Shown: positions 15,118 to 25,537, numbered from the stretch's first letter. The stretch is DNA of 34,642 bases from Massilia terrae (GCF_024753145.1 NZ_JANUGU010000015.1:1-34642), one strand, 5' to 3'. Numbers and translations: made by a program. The notes: generated by a model from the sequence alone, not told the origin.

Positions 15118-15594
15118 CGCCATCGCGAACGTCAGGCACACGCTTTCTCCCACTTCCTGACTGGCGCGACCTGCACCGGGACCTTGTCCCCGGATGACCG
15201 ATTCGATCCGGGGCAAACACTCGTATGCGAGCATGGTTTCAAGCGTATGCCTTAGCTGGGCGGCACTGTAAGCGAGGCCGAACTCGTATTCAACCAATAC
15301 CGCGATACGAGCAATTGTCCAACCATTGTTGGGAAAACCGAAGTACCCAGCACCCGCCTCGATCATGCGGTCCAGTGCACGTACTTCCGGCCGCGTCATC
15401 CTGCGTGTCACCTCGCCGCGGCCAACTGCGTCCGTGTGTAAAAGTTTGGCCGCCCAATTCGACGCAGTGGTGCGGCTGACACCGAGCTCCCTCGCAACGT
15501 CCGACTGCTTTTTCCCTTCCATCAGGAGCTGCTGCCCGATTCTTCGCAGTGGCCCCATCTCTCGGGAATTGCGCACATAACGGGTCTCCTGCAC
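15094..15594 (-). CDS. Winged helix-turn-helix protein resembling an IS630 transposase N-terminus
   Basis: A DNA-binding protein of 166 residues. Residues about 15-50 (GQQLLMEGKKQSDVARELGV then SRTTASNWAAKLL) are a homeodomain-like HTH. Residues about 85-120 (NNGWTIARIAVLVEYEFGL then AYSAAQLRHTLETM) match the winged HTH that follows it in IS630-type transposases (HTH_29/HTH_33). The DDE catalytic domain is absent and the last 40 residues match nothing known to me. It is the last gene of the glucan operon: the GTG start has a full AGGAGG (15600-15605) 5 bases upstream, and this sequence overlaps the glycosidase stop. Either a truncated transposase or a domesticated regulator. Confidence 0.6.
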   Translation of the reverse strand: MQETRYVRNSREMGPLRRIGQQLLMEGKKQSDVARELGVSRTTASNWAAKLLHTDAVGRGEVTRRMTRPEVRALDRMIEAGAGYFGFPNNGWTIARIAVLVEYEFGLAYSAAQLRHTLETMLAYECLPRIESVIRGQGPGAGRASQEVGESVCLTFAMASPSRYHG

Positions 15595-15603
15595 GACGCC
15601 CTC

Positions 15604-18168
15604 CTAGTCCAAGGCTTGGACCCGCAGTCCGTACAAGTCAATTTTGTTGAACGCGCCGGCTCTTCCTCCCTTGCCACCGTACAAGCTGTTACTGGAAAGG
15701 TAACTCATATTGTAAAAATCGTGGACCTCGATCGTGTAGCTGCCTGCCTTCAGCAGGAAATCGGCCGGTGTCGAATAGATCGGCATGCTTTCCGGGGGAA
15801 TGTGCGGCATCTGGATTACGCGGCGGCCAACTGTCCGCCCCGCCGCATCAGTGACGACCAGAACCTTGACGCCATTGGTAATCCCAGTGTTAATCGCATG
15901 AGCAGTGTTGATGTAGCGGAGCTGGAAGCTGTAGCGGCCAGTCGTCAATTCCACGCCTCGGATCAACAAACGGTCATCCGGCGCCCCCCACCCTGTCAGC
16001 CGGGGAGCATCTTGCCGGTCGACGGGGACGCTCGCCTGTACGCGCTCGTCCGTCACCGGGATCTCCAGGCCAGGCTCGGCGCAAAGCACGGCGCTATGGT
16101 GCGATGCGTTACCGGACGCGGTCGCCACTACCTCGAGCGAATAACAGTTCGCGCGGCTGGCCGGGGTGGGGTCGATCCAGGTGCCAAGTGACAGCTTGTC
16201 CGCAGCCAATTTTCCGTTCCGATAGACCCGGTAGTAGACGCCCCCCTTGTTGCGCAGATCGGCGAGCCTGACGGCAACATGGCCTTCGGCGACGCGCTCG
16301 ACGCTTGTGATGCCGGCTTCGAACGGGGCAAACAGTGGACCACTCGTCGCTAGCGGATCGCCATCGACGCGGCGCATGCCTTGCCGCCCAGGCTGCAGCG
16401 CCCCGAGGCGCACCTCGATCTCATTTTGCGTCCCCAGCTCGTCCCATCGAATCGATGACGCGGCCGATTTTCCGTTCAGCGTGATTGCTTCGACTGCGTA
16501 GTAACCATCGCTGCCGCCAGAGGGAGGCAACTCGATGCGGATACGAAGCGCCTTTCCGCGGATACGCAAGCGCTCCAGCGCGATGCCGCTGCTGGAACCG
16601 AACAGGTCGCGCCGCAGCCGTGCTGTCACAAAGGGCCGCACGCGCAGGCCGTCGTTATCGAGGTTCAGGCCGAAGACGTTGCGGATCACCATGCCCAGAT
16701 ACGCGCCGACCGACCAGAGCTGGCGCCGCGAGTTGATCACCGGCCCGTCAAGCGACGGATCGGCAGGATGATGGAGCAACGGTGCGCCCGACAACCATTC
16801 CATGTTTTCCATATTGGACAAGTGCAGGGAGGCGCCGCGCACCAGGGAAGCATAGGCAGCGTCCGCAACGCTGACATTGCTTCCCGCGACCGCGGCCTGC
16901 AAGCCGTACGCGGTCACGAACGGCCAGATGGAACGGTTGTGGTAGATCGGCACGCCCTGCTGCTGCGGATAGATCACGGGAGCGCCCGCGGGGCCATGCG
17001 GATACGCCGCCAGGATGCGGTCGCGCCTGGCCGGGTCGGCAACGCCGGTCACGATCGCCAGCGACTCTCCCAACCAATCGAACTTGTGCAATGGCGCGCC
17101 GTCGAAGTGCGCCGCAGTGAGCGATGCGTACATCCCCGCGTCCTCCAGCCAGAAGCGCGCATTGATGGAGTCCTTCAGCCGGTTCGCCCAGTCCGCGTAT
17201 CGCTGCGCGCGCTCCAGGTCACCCAGCTCCGCTGCGAGCTGCGCTGCCAGCGTCAGCGCCTTGTAATGGGCCACATTGGTCGACAATGCTTTTGCGCTCG
17301 CCATGCGTGCCAGGTCGCTGGCGATCCCGGTGCCATAGGTCTGCTCGCGCCAGTCCAGGAACGACTGCTCGCCCGTGTACAAGCCGTCACGCGAATCGAA
17401 GGCAGCCAGGCGATCGTTGTCGATGGTGTTCGACAGCGCCTTCAGCGCGATCGGCGCGAACGCCGCGCGCGCCTCTGCGGACAAGCCCTTGAGCGTCGCC
17501 TCGGCACCGAACGCCCAGCTCACGCGGTCGGTGCTCACCGGCCAGCTGCCTCCGCTCCCCGTATCCTGCAGGATCTGCAGGCCATCGCTACTGCCGGCCA
17601 CGTCGGGCGCCTTGCCCGCGCCCTCCCGGTACCCCGACAGCTTGAACTGGAGAGAATTGCGCGCCCGCTCGGGATCCAGCATCGCCAGGCCCAGATTGGC
17701 CGCGTAGGACAGATCGCGGGTCCATACGTAGTGCCACTTTTCGCCGGTTTCGAAGCAGTCGCACGGGATTGGCTGGTTGTCGTTGTAGGCGCCGTCACGG
17801 ATAGCGGGAACGGAGTTCTCCTTCATCTCCCACACGGCAAGGGCGAACAGCGCATCAAAAGCCAGGCTGCCGGTGCGCACCACCGGCTGCCCTGCAAGCT
17901 CGCCGTAGACGATTGCGGACGGCGCGCCTTCCCGCGATGGCATCGTGCTGGACTGTCCATAGGTCCTCAAGCCGCCGACCTCGCCCTTCAACGTGAAGCT
18001 CGCACGCTCCTGGCGGCCATTGGGTCCGTTGAAAGCGAGCGTGGCGCTGTCCGTTGTGTTAACGCCGGTGGTCAAAAGTTGGGCTCCTTGCGGTTGGGTG
18101 GGATGCGCGCTGGCGGACCAGGCGCCGATGCAGATCATGGCGGCGACCAGGGGTTTCGAGCGGATCAT
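15604..18168 (-). CDS. Secreted six-hairpin glycosidase, probable exo-alpha-glucosidase
   Basis: An 854-residue exported enzyme. A signal peptide of about 19-20 residues ends in SASA. The N-terminal beta domain is followed by an (alpha/alpha)6 barrel at about residues 90-560, with GEKWHYVWTRDLSYAANLGL as the most telling segment; WTRD followed by a helix is shared by GH15-like and GH63-like enzymes such as glucodextranases. Other barrel segments are SFLDWREQTYGTG and VPIYHNRSIWPFVTAYG. A beta-rich tail (about 640-854) looks like an FN3-type domain (VYYRVYRNGKL) and a carbohydrate-binding sandwich ending in NKIDLYGLRVQ. In the context of GH66 it could release glucose from isomaltooligosaccharides; family and linkage are inferred. 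The ATG at 18168 overlaps the transporter stop (ATGA). Confidence 0.78.
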   Translation of the reverse strand: MIRSKPLVAAMICIGAWSASAHPTQPQGAQLLTTGVNTTDSATLAFNGPNGRQERASFTLKGEVGGLRTYGQSSTMPSREGAPSAIVYGELAGQPVVRTGSLAFDALFALAVWEMKENSVPAIRDGAYNDNQPIPCDCFETGEKWHYVWTRDLSYAANLGLAMLDPERARNSLQFKLSGYREGAGKAPDVAGSSDGLQILQDTGSGGSWPVSTDRVSWAFGAEATLKGLSAEARAAFAPIALKALSNTIDNDRLAAFDSRDGLYTGEQSFLDWREQTYGTGIASDLARMASAKALSTNVAHYKALTLAAQLAAELGDLERAQRYADWANRLKDSINARFWLEDAGMYASLTAAHFDGAPLHKFDWLGESLAIVTGVADPARRDRILAAYPHGPAGAPVIYPQQQGVPIYHNRSIWPFVTAYGLQAAVAGSNVSVADAAYASLVRGASLHLSNMENMEWLSGAPLLHHPADPSLDGPVINSRRQLWSVGAYLGMVIRNVFGLNLDNDGLRVRPFVTARLRRDLFGSSSGIALERLRIRGKALRIRIELPPSGGSDGYYAVEAITLNGKSAASSIRWDELGTQNEIEVRLGALQPGRQGMRRVDGDPLATSGPLFAPFEAGITSVERVAEGHVAVRLADLRNKGGVYYRVYRNGKLAADKLSLGTWIDPTPASRANCYSLEVVATASGNASHHSAVLCAEPGLEIPVTDERVQASVPVDRQDAPRLTGWGAPDDRLLIRGVELTTGRYSFQLRYINTAHAINTGITNGVKVLVVTDAAGRTVGRRVIQMPHIPPESMPIYSTPADFLLKAGSYTIEVHDFYNMSYLSSNSLYGGKGGRAGAFNKIDLYGLRVQALD

Positions 18169-19448
18169 GCCGCTCCCCCGTTGCGGTACATGGGGGCGTA
18201 CTTCAGGCCGAAATACAGGATGAACAGGTAGCAGGCCGCAGGCACCAGGAACGAGAGCTGAAGCCCGGCGGCATCGGCGACCAGGCCTTGCACGAAAGGC
18301 AGGACCGCGCCCCCGACGATCGCCATGCACAGCAGGCCCGAACCCTGCCCGGTGGCTGGTCCCAGCTTATGCAGCGCCATGCTGAAGATCGTCGGGAACA
18401 TGATCGAATTGCACAGGCCGACTGCGAGCAGCGCCCACATGGCGGCCGGGCCGTGGCCCATCACGGCAGCCAGGATGAGCAGGATCGAGCAGGCCGCATT
18501 AAAGGCCAGCGCCAGGCCCGGGCTCACCTTGCGCATCACGGCGAAACCGACGAAGCGGCCAAGCATGGCTCCGCCCCAGTAGTAGCTGACGTAGGGAGCG
18601 GCCGCGGCCGGATCCAGCCCGGCGATCCGGCCCTCGCCGATGAAGTTGATCAGGAAGCTGCCGATGCTGACTTCCGCGCCGACATAAACGAAGATCCCGA
18701 CCGCACCAAGCACCAGGTGGCGGTGGCCCAGCAGTGACCCGCCCCCGGCCTCCTGCCTGCTGGCGATGCGCGGCAGCCGTGCGCACGCGAACAGCAGGCC
18801 CAGCCCGAGCAGGGCAGCCGCCAGCCAAAGGTAAGGCGCCTGCACTGCCGCAGCTTGCTGGGCGCGGTAGGCGGCCAGCCCGGCTGCATTTGTCAAGCCG
18901 GGCCGGCCGGCGGACGTAGCCGCACCGGTCAGGATCAAGGCTCCGCCGATGGCCGGCGCGACCGTCGTGCCGAGCGAGTTGAACGCCTGGGTGAGCGTCA
19001 GCCGGCTCGACGCGGTCGCCGCGCTACCGAGGATCGTCACATAGGGGTTGGCGGCCACCTGGAGCACGGTGATGCCGGTCGCCAGCACGAAGAACGCGAT
19101 CAGGAACAAGGCATAGCCCGAATGCGCGGCCGGATAGAACAGCAGGCAGCCGAGCGCCGCGATGCCAAGTCCGGCGACAACGCCCGCCTGGTAACCGATA
19201 CGCCGGATCAATGCCCCTGCGGGCAGGGATACGATGAAATACGCACCGAAGAAGCAGAACTGGACCAGCATCGCCTGCACGTAGCTCAGCGTATATACCG
19301 CCTTCAGGTGCGGGATCAGGACGTCGTTCAGTGCGGTCAGCATGCCCCACATGAAGAATAATACGGTCACGACCAGCAAGGGGCCGGTACTGCCTTGCGT
19401 GCCGGCCTGCGCGGGGACGGCCTGGGTGGATGGGGAAAAAAACGCCAC
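18165..19448 (-). CDS. FucP/GluP-family MFS sugar:proton symporter
   Basis: Twelve-helix inner-membrane importer of 427 residues. The family signature is clear: LFFMWGMLTALNDVLIPHLK in helix 1, GITVLQVAANPYVTILG, and RLTLTQAFNSLGTTVAP. Relatives import fucose, glucose or galactose with protons, so uptake of glucose released in the periplasm is the likely job here. The start is a GTG with GAGGAA 7 bases upstream. The first 22 residues precede the conserved core and include AVPAQAGTQG, which looks like a translated REP-type repeat. It lies between the ABC ATPase (26-base gap) and the glycosidase (4-base overlap). Confidence 0.9.
   Translation of the reverse strand: MAFFSPSTQAVPAQAGTQGSTGPLLVVTVLFFMWGMLTALNDVLIPHLKAVYTLSYVQAMLVQFCFFGAYFIVSLPAGALIRRIGYQAGVVAGLGIAALGCLLFYPAAHSGYALFLIAFFVLATGITVLQVAANPYVTILGSAATASSRLTLTQAFNSLGTTVAPAIGGALILTGAATSAGRPGLTNAAGLAAYRAQQAAAVQAPYLWLAAALLGLGLLFACARLPRIASRQEAGGGSLLGHRHLVLGAVGIFVYVGAEVSIGSFLINFIGEGRIAGLDPAAAAPYVSYYWGGAMLGRFVGFAVMRKVSPGLALAFNAACSILLILAAVMGHGPAAMWALLAVGLCNSIMFPTIFSMALHKLGPATGQGSGLLCMAIVGGAVLPFVQGLVADAAGLQLSFLVPAACYLFILYFGLKYAPMYRNGGAA
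19393..19421 (-). repeat. REP-like segment inside the MFS gene
   Basis: On the coding strand GCCGTCCCCGCGCAGGCCGG followed by CACGCAAGG resembles the repeat hairpins at 34525-34626 (CGTCGTCCCCGC then GGAGGCGGGGACCCA). It encodes part of the N-terminal extension of the transporter. The similarity is partial. Confidence 0.35.
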
Positions 19449-19474
19449 GATAAATTCCTCGGTGATTGTTGTGA

Positions 19475-20638
19475 TCAGGCCCGCGCTGCTGCGGGGCGCA
19501 AGCCATTTGCATCGGCGCGCGCGCTACGGGGATAGCTGCGGCCGTCCTCGCGGAACGCATGGATGCGGGCGGCCTCGCACCAGATGCTCACCTGGTCGCC
19601 CACACGGTGGCATGCCCCCTCTCGTTCGCGCACCGTGAACAGCTCGCCGCCGGCCAGCCGCACGTGCACGCAGGATGATTCGCCCAGCTGCTCGACAAAC
19701 GCGACCGTGCCACCGAGCGTATTGGCCAGGCCCGCGGTTCCGCCCAGCCGCGCGTGCTCCGGGCGTATCCCCAGGGTGAGCCGGGTTCCCTTCGGCGCGC
19801 CTTCGACGTCGACCCGGGCTTGAAAGGCGGCGCCATGGGTCCGCACGGTCGCCACCTGCGCGTTGGCGGCCTCGAGTTCGGCGTCGATGAAGTTCATTTT
19901 CGGCGTGCCGATGAAGCCGGCCACGAACCGGTTGGCCGGATAGTGGTACAGGTCGAGCGGCGCCCCGCACTGGGCCACACTGCCGTCACGCTGCACCGCG
20001 TCGCCCGTGTTGAGCAGGACGATCTTGTCCGCGAGGGTCATCGCCTCGACCTGGTCGTGCGTGACATAGATCATCGTGGATGCCGGCAAGTCGGCATGCA
20101 GGCGTGCGATCTCGAGGCGCGTGTTGGCGCGCAGCTCGGCATCGAGGTTCGACAGCGGCTCGTCGAACAGGAACACGCGCGGCTCGCGCACGATCGCGCG
20201 GCCAATGGCGACCCGCTGCCGCTGCCCGCCCGACAGCTCGCGCGGAAGCCGCTCGAGGAGCGGCACGAGCTGCAGCGCCTCCGCCGCCGCGCGCACTTTG
20301 CGCTCGATCTCGGCACGGCCGGCCTTATTCACCTTCAGCCCGAACGCCAGGTTCTGGTAGACCGTCATGTGCGGGTACAGTGCGTAGCTCTGGAACACCA
20401 TCGCGAGCCCGCGTTCGGACGGCGCCTTCTCGTTGACGCGCGCGCCCCCGATGCGCAGCTCGCCCCTGGAGATATCCTCCAGCCCCGCGACCATCCGCAG
20501 CAAGGTGGACTTGCCGCAGCCCGAAGGGCCGATGAATACGCAGAACTCGCCCTGCGCAATCGACAGGTTGATGTCGCGCAGGACATCAGGGCCCTTGCCG
20601 TAGTGCTTGCTTATGCCTTCGAAAACCAATTCAGCCAT
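19475..20638 (-). CDS. CUT1 sugar ABC transporter ATP-binding protein (MalK/UgpC-like)
   Basis: ATPase subunit of 387 residues for the oligosaccharide importer. Walker A GPSGCGKST is at 37-45, the Q-loop in VFQSYALYPHMTV, the signature LSGGQRQRVAIGRA near 137-150, Walker B VFLFDEPLSNLD, and the switch His in YVTHDQVEAMTLADK. The C-terminal 150 residues carry the MalK-type TOBE/regulatory domain (RFVAGFIGTPKMNF, then LGIRPEHARL). The gene starts one base after the second permease stop. Having its own ATPase in the operon means the importer need not share one encoded elsewhere. Confidence 0.93.
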   Translation of the reverse strand: MAELVFEGISKHYGKGPDVLRDINLSIAQGEFCVFIGPSGCGKSTLLRMVAGLEDISRGELRIGGARVNEKAPSERGLAMVFQSYALYPHMTVYQNLAFGLKVNKAGRAEIERKVRAAAEALQLVPLLERLPRELSGGQRQRVAIGRAIVREPRVFLFDEPLSNLDAELRANTRLEIARLHADLPASTMIYVTHDQVEAMTLADKIVLLNTGDAVQRDGSVAQCGAPLDLYHYPANRFVAGFIGTPKMNFIDAELEAANAQVATVRTHGAAFQARVDVEGAPKGTRLTLGIRPEHARLGGTAGLANTLGGTVAFVEQLGESSCVHVRLAGGELFTVREREGACHRVGDQVSIWCEAARIHAFREDGRSYPRSARADANGLRPAAARA

Positions 20639-20639
20639 G

Positions 20640-21475
20640 TCATCCCTTTACCGCGCCCGTCGTCAGGCCGGACACGATCTTCTTTTGAAATACCATCACC
20701 ATCGCCACCAGCGGCAGCGTCACCAGGACCGAAGCAGCCATCAGCTTGCCCCACGGGAGTTCGCGCGAGGTGGCGCCGCCGCCGATGAGCGAAATCGCGA
20801 CCGGGACGGTGCGGCCGGCGTCCTGGTTGACGAAGGTCAGCGCAAACAGGAACTCGTTCCATGCCGCGACGAGCGCCAGCAGCCCGGCCGATACCAGCAC
20901 CGGCCACAGGAGCGGCAGAAACACGCTGGACAGGATCCGCCAGGGACCGCAACCGTCCATCACGGCCGCCTCCTCCAGTTCGCGCGGAAGTTCGCGCATG
21001 AAGGTCGTGAGCACCCATACCGTGAACGGCAAGGTGAACAGCATGTAGGGCAGCGCCAGCCCCAGCGACCGGTTGTACAGGCCCAGCCAGCGCATCAGCT
21101 CGTACATCCCGGCCAGCACGGCAACCTGCGGGAACATCGACACCGACAGGATCGCCATCAGCAGCAGCCCGCGCCCGCGAAACGGCACCCGCCCCAGCGC
21201 ATACGCGGCCGGCAGGCCCAGCAGCAAGGACAGCGCCACCACCGCCGCTGCGACCATCAGCGAGTTCAGGATGCTCTGGCCGAAGTATTGGCCGCTCTCG
21301 AACAGCGCGCGGTAGTTGGCGACACTGAAGCTCGCCGTCGTGGCGTCGCGCAGGTCGTACAGCGCGTTCCCGGTCAGAAGCGAGGTGAACACCGCGTAGC
21401 AGAACGGGAACAGGGCGAACCCCACCACCAACGCCACCAGGGCCCGGAACGCCGCGGCCGGCAACCAGCGGCGCC

Positions 21476-21479
<4 letters not shown>
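20640..21479 (-). CDS. CUT1 sugar ABC transporter permease (MalG-like)
   Basis: Inner-membrane permease of 279 residues with six membrane helices. The ATPase-contact EAA loop is seen as ELEEAAVMDGCGPWRILSSV followed by FLPLLWP near residues 185-211. The ATG at 21479 overlaps the stop of the partner permease (ATGA) and starts with a basic MRRRWLP. Partner genes on both sides make its role in oligosaccharide import clear; the sugar itself is inferred from the locus. Confidence 0.92.
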
Positions 21480-22383
<904 letters not shown>

Positions 22384-22390
<7 letters not shown>

Positions 22391-23655
22391 GCCGCTCCCC
22401 GGCGCACGCGGCGCAGTTCCTTCTCCAGCTGGTGCACGCTCTGGGCGCCGCTCGCGCGGCCGGCCAGGGTGGCCTGGGCCGCGTTCCACAGGGCCGACGA
22501 GACGGCGTTGTACTTATCCGCCGTCACCGTCGATGGCCGTGCCGTGGCGCTGGCGAAGGCGGTGGAGAGCTGCGCCATGTACGGTGCGGCCCTGAGCAGC
22601 TGCTGGTCACTGTACAGGGCGGGATAGGTCGGCAGCGAGCCCGCCAGCAGCGCGCGCTTCTTCTGCATCTCCTTACTGGTCAGGAACATCACGAGGTCGG
22701 CCGCCTCGGCCGGGTGTTTCGAATACTTCGACACCGCCAGCTGCCAGCCGCCCAGCGTCGAGACGCTCTTGCCGCCTTCCCCCCTGGGCAATGCGGCCAT
22801 GCCGACCGCGCCCTTGATCTTGCTGTCGCCTTGTTGCGCAAGGTCCCACACATACGACCAGTTGCGCATGAAGACCGCGTTCCCGCCCTGGAACACGCTG
22901 CGTGCCTCCTCTTCGGCGAAGCTGACCACATTCTTCGGCGCGATCGTGCCCGGCCATCGCGCCGCCATGTCGAGCGCCTGCGCGGCCCGGGCATTGTCGA
23001 TGCTGATGCGTCCATCCGGTTCGACCACCGTCCCGCCACCGTAACTGGCGATCCATTCCAGCGCATTGCAGGACAGCCCTTCATACGCCTTGCCTTCGAA
23101 GACATAGCCGTAAAGGTCGCGCTTGCCCGCGCGCCGCTCCGCGTCCTGGATCCTCTGCGCCGTCGCGGCCAGCTCCTCCCAGGTCGCAGGCACCTTCTCG
23201 TGGTACTTCTCGAGCAGGTCCTTGCGGTAGAACAGCAGGCCGGCGTCGGTGAACCAGGGCATGGCAAGCAGCTTCCCGCCGACCGTGTTGTTGGCAATGA
23301 TCGCCGCGAAGTGCTGGCGCTGGACGCCCTGCGCATACGGCGTCAGGTCCAGCAGGTGCTCCTTGATGATGCCGGGCCAGACGATATCGACCATCAGCAC
23401 ATCGACCTCGCCCGAATGGGCGCCGAACTGCTGCCGGTACAGCGCCAGCTGGTCCGTCGTCGAATTTGGCGTCAGGAAGATGCGCACCTTGTTGCCGGTT
23501 TTGGCCGACCATTCGTCCATCAGCTTGCGGCACACCTCGATGTCGGTGCCGACCGAGCCGCACGCGATCGTAATTTCAGTTCCGCTGGCGGCGCCGGCAG
23601 CCCACATCAACGCCAGCGCCGCAAGGCCGCGCCGTACCTGCCTGTAGCTAAACAT
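22384..23655 (-). CDS. Extracellular sugar-binding protein of the ABC importer
   Basis: Periplasmic substrate-binding protein of 423 residues (MalE/COG1653 type). The signal peptide ends near GAASG. DVLMVDIVWPGIIKEHLLDL followed by TPY is characteristic of the trehalose/maltose-binding ThuE/AglE-like subgroup, and VPATWEELAATAQRIQ and the late PTYPALYSD are family features. The ATG at 23655 has GAGGAG 6 bases upstream; an in-frame TTG 5 codons earlier is the weaker option. It precedes the two permeases and ATPase. Binding of isomaltooligosaccharides is inferred from the adjacent dextranase. Confidence 0.92.
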
Positions 23656-23677
23656 CGCTTCTCTCCTCAAGGACTGC

Positions 23678-25537
23678 TTACACGGTCTTCCTGAAATAGA
23701 TCAGGTTCCAGTATTCCAGGCCTGGCACCGTGACCTCGACATACGCGCCGCGCGCATCGGCCCCGTGTGCCAGCGGCAGGCTGCGGCTGCGCCCGCCCTC
23801 GGCGTCAGGGCTGGCGACCCATGCCCGCTCCAGCTGTGCGCCCGAGTAATACCTGAGCGTGAAGCTGCCGAGGGCGGCCGGCTTTTGCTGCGTCGCGTTG
23901 GTATCGCGCCAGCTCACGTCCACCAGGCCCTTCAGGTTGACCAGGTTGATGGTTTCGTAGCGCGCGTCGGCTTTCGCGAAGGCCCACACGGTGTCCTTCT
24001 GGCCGTCCGCGCTGACCGCCTGTCCCGCGATGCTGACGGTTCCGGCCGCAGCGGCCTGCCCGTCGCGCAGCAGGTTCTCGTAGGCCACCGCAAAGTCGTA
24101 GTAGCGCTGCAGCGCCGCTTTCAGCGCCGGGCTCATCGCCAGCGCACGGTTAGGGAAATAGTCGCTGCACAGCATGCGTCCGTCATCGCCCAATTCCAGG
24201 CGCGACCCGCCGGCCGCCAGCACGGTCGCCTCCGTCAGCAGGACGCCGTGATCGTTAAACTGGCCGGGCGACTGCTCCGATTTGGTCTTCGCATAGTCGT
24301 AGTCCAGGTAGGCCGGCACGATCAGGGACTTGCCGCCCGATTCCTGGCGGGCCTGGTCGACCACGTTCTTGAGCGACAGGTAGTCAGGGAAGCCTTCCCA
24401 TGGCCAAACCTCGACATACACCGCGTCGACCTTGCTGGTATTGACCTGGAGGTGCCCCTTGTTGCCAACCGCGTTCATCATGAGCAGCTTGCTGCCGAGG
24501 CGCGCCTTGGCCGCGTTCAGGAACGGCTTGAAGGTGTCCTTGATGTCCACGGGATCTCCGTGGGCGTCGTACTTGATGCCGTTGTCGCCAACGGTGTCGG
24601 CGTGCCAGCCGTCGAACGAAAAAGCCTGGAACACCTCAAGTTCGCGGCCGATCAGGTAGTCCTGCCAGGCGGCATTTGCCGGGTTGAAGAAGTACAGCCC
24701 CGGAGTCGCCCAGCTCGACGGAAGGCTGTACTGCCACTGCTTGCCGCCCGGCGCGTCGTACAGTCCCCAGGCCGGGCTGACGCCGTCCTGCTGGTAGTTG
24801 ATTGCCGCGCCGTAGATCAGGTTGTAGGCCATCGCCGCCATGCCAGCCTGATGCGCGGCGTCGATCAGCTTGCGTACCGTGTCCCGGCTGACCGTGCGGT
24901 TGGCAATGTCGTGCCAGTTCGCTTCGACCGCTGTCGGGCTGCCCTTCAGCGGCAGATGGTGTTTCCATTGCCAGTCATAAAACTGCAATGCATTGATGTG
25001 GTAGGCCTTGAGCTGCTCGACCACGGCCTGTGCGTCGGCGCCCGCTGCATACTGGCTCACATAGCCGTAGCGCGGAAACTTCAGCCAGTTCGACGAGATG
25101 TCGATCGCACCGGTCCCGCTGGCCAGTGGCTTGCCGGCCGAGTCGGTCGCGGCAAGCTCGAAGCTGTAGCCCTGGAAGTCGGTGGCCGGCGCGGTCCACG
25201 CGAACTGCACCCGTCCGGCGGCCCCGGCGTCCAGCCTGAGCTCGGCGGAAACGGGGGGGCCGACGTCCTGCTCGAGGTGGCGTACCGTCAGGGTGAGCCT
25301 GGCCCCCGCGATCGCAGCGTCCGACTGGTTGCTCAGGTCGGCCTTGATGAGCACCGTCGAACCGGGCGCATAGGCCGCCTTGTCCGTCGTGGCCGAGACC
25401 AGCAGCGCCGGGGCGGGGGGCCGGACCGCCGCCGGCTGGGAGCCGGCGGCGGAACAGGCGGCAAGGCCGGTGCTGGCCAGCAGGCCCGCGGCCAGGTGTG
25501 CGGCAGCCGTGCTGGCACGGTGGAACGCTTTCATCAT
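23678..25537 (-). CDS. GH66 dextranase-like lipoprotein
   Basis: Endo-acting glucanase of 619 residues that should cut alpha-1,6-linked glucan (dextran). The signal peptide ends in the lipobox LAAC (Cys28), so it is a lipoprotein, probably at the outer membrane. An Ig-like domain (about 40-150) precedes the barrel, which starts at FPRYGYVSQYAAG. The expected nucleophile is Asp314 in FDGWHADTVGD and the acid/base Glu376 in VYVEVWPWEGF, 62 residues apart as in the well-studied bacterial GH66 dextranase. The C-terminal domain ends ARGAYVEVTVPGLEYWNLIY, typical of GH66. No CBM35 insertion of the cyclodextran-forming enzymes is seen after the acid/base. The ATG at 25537 has GGAG 5 bases upstream; the adjacent ATG is possible. 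Confidence 0.9.
   Translation of the reverse strand: MMKAFHRASTAAAHLAAGLLASTGLAACSAAGSQPAAVRPPAPALLVSATTDKAAYAPGSTVLIKADLSNQSDAAIAGARLTLTVRHLEQDVGPPVSAELRLDAGAAGRVQFAWTAPATDFQGYSFELAATDSAGKPLASGTGAIDISSNWLKFPRYGYVSQYAAGADAQAVVEQLKAYHINALQFYDWQWKHHLPLKGSPTAVEANWHDIANRTVSRDTVRKLIDAAHQAGMAAMAYNLIYGAAINYQQDGVSPAWGLYDAPGGKQWQYSLPSSWATPGLYFFNPANAAWQDYLIGRELEVFQAFSFDGWHADTVGDNGIKYDAHGDPVDIKDTFKPFLNAAKARLGSKLLMMNAVGNKGHLQVNTSKVDAVYVEVWPWEGFPDYLSLKNVVDQARQESGGKSLIVPAYLDYDYAKTKSEQSPGQFNDHGVLLTEATVLAAGGSRLELGDDGRMLCSDYFPNRALAMSPALKAALQRYYDFAVAYENLLRDGQAAAAGTVSIAGQAVSADGQKDTVWAFAKADARYETINLVNLKGLVDVSWRDTNATQQKPAALGSFTLRYYSGAQLERAWVASPDAEGGRSRSLPLAHGADARGAYVEVTVPGLEYWNLIYFRKTV

Noticed and set aside
16768..18231. 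487-codon plus-strand frame opposite the glycosidase
   Set aside because: No domain seen; the minus-strand glycosidase has a signal peptide, conserved motifs and operon fit.
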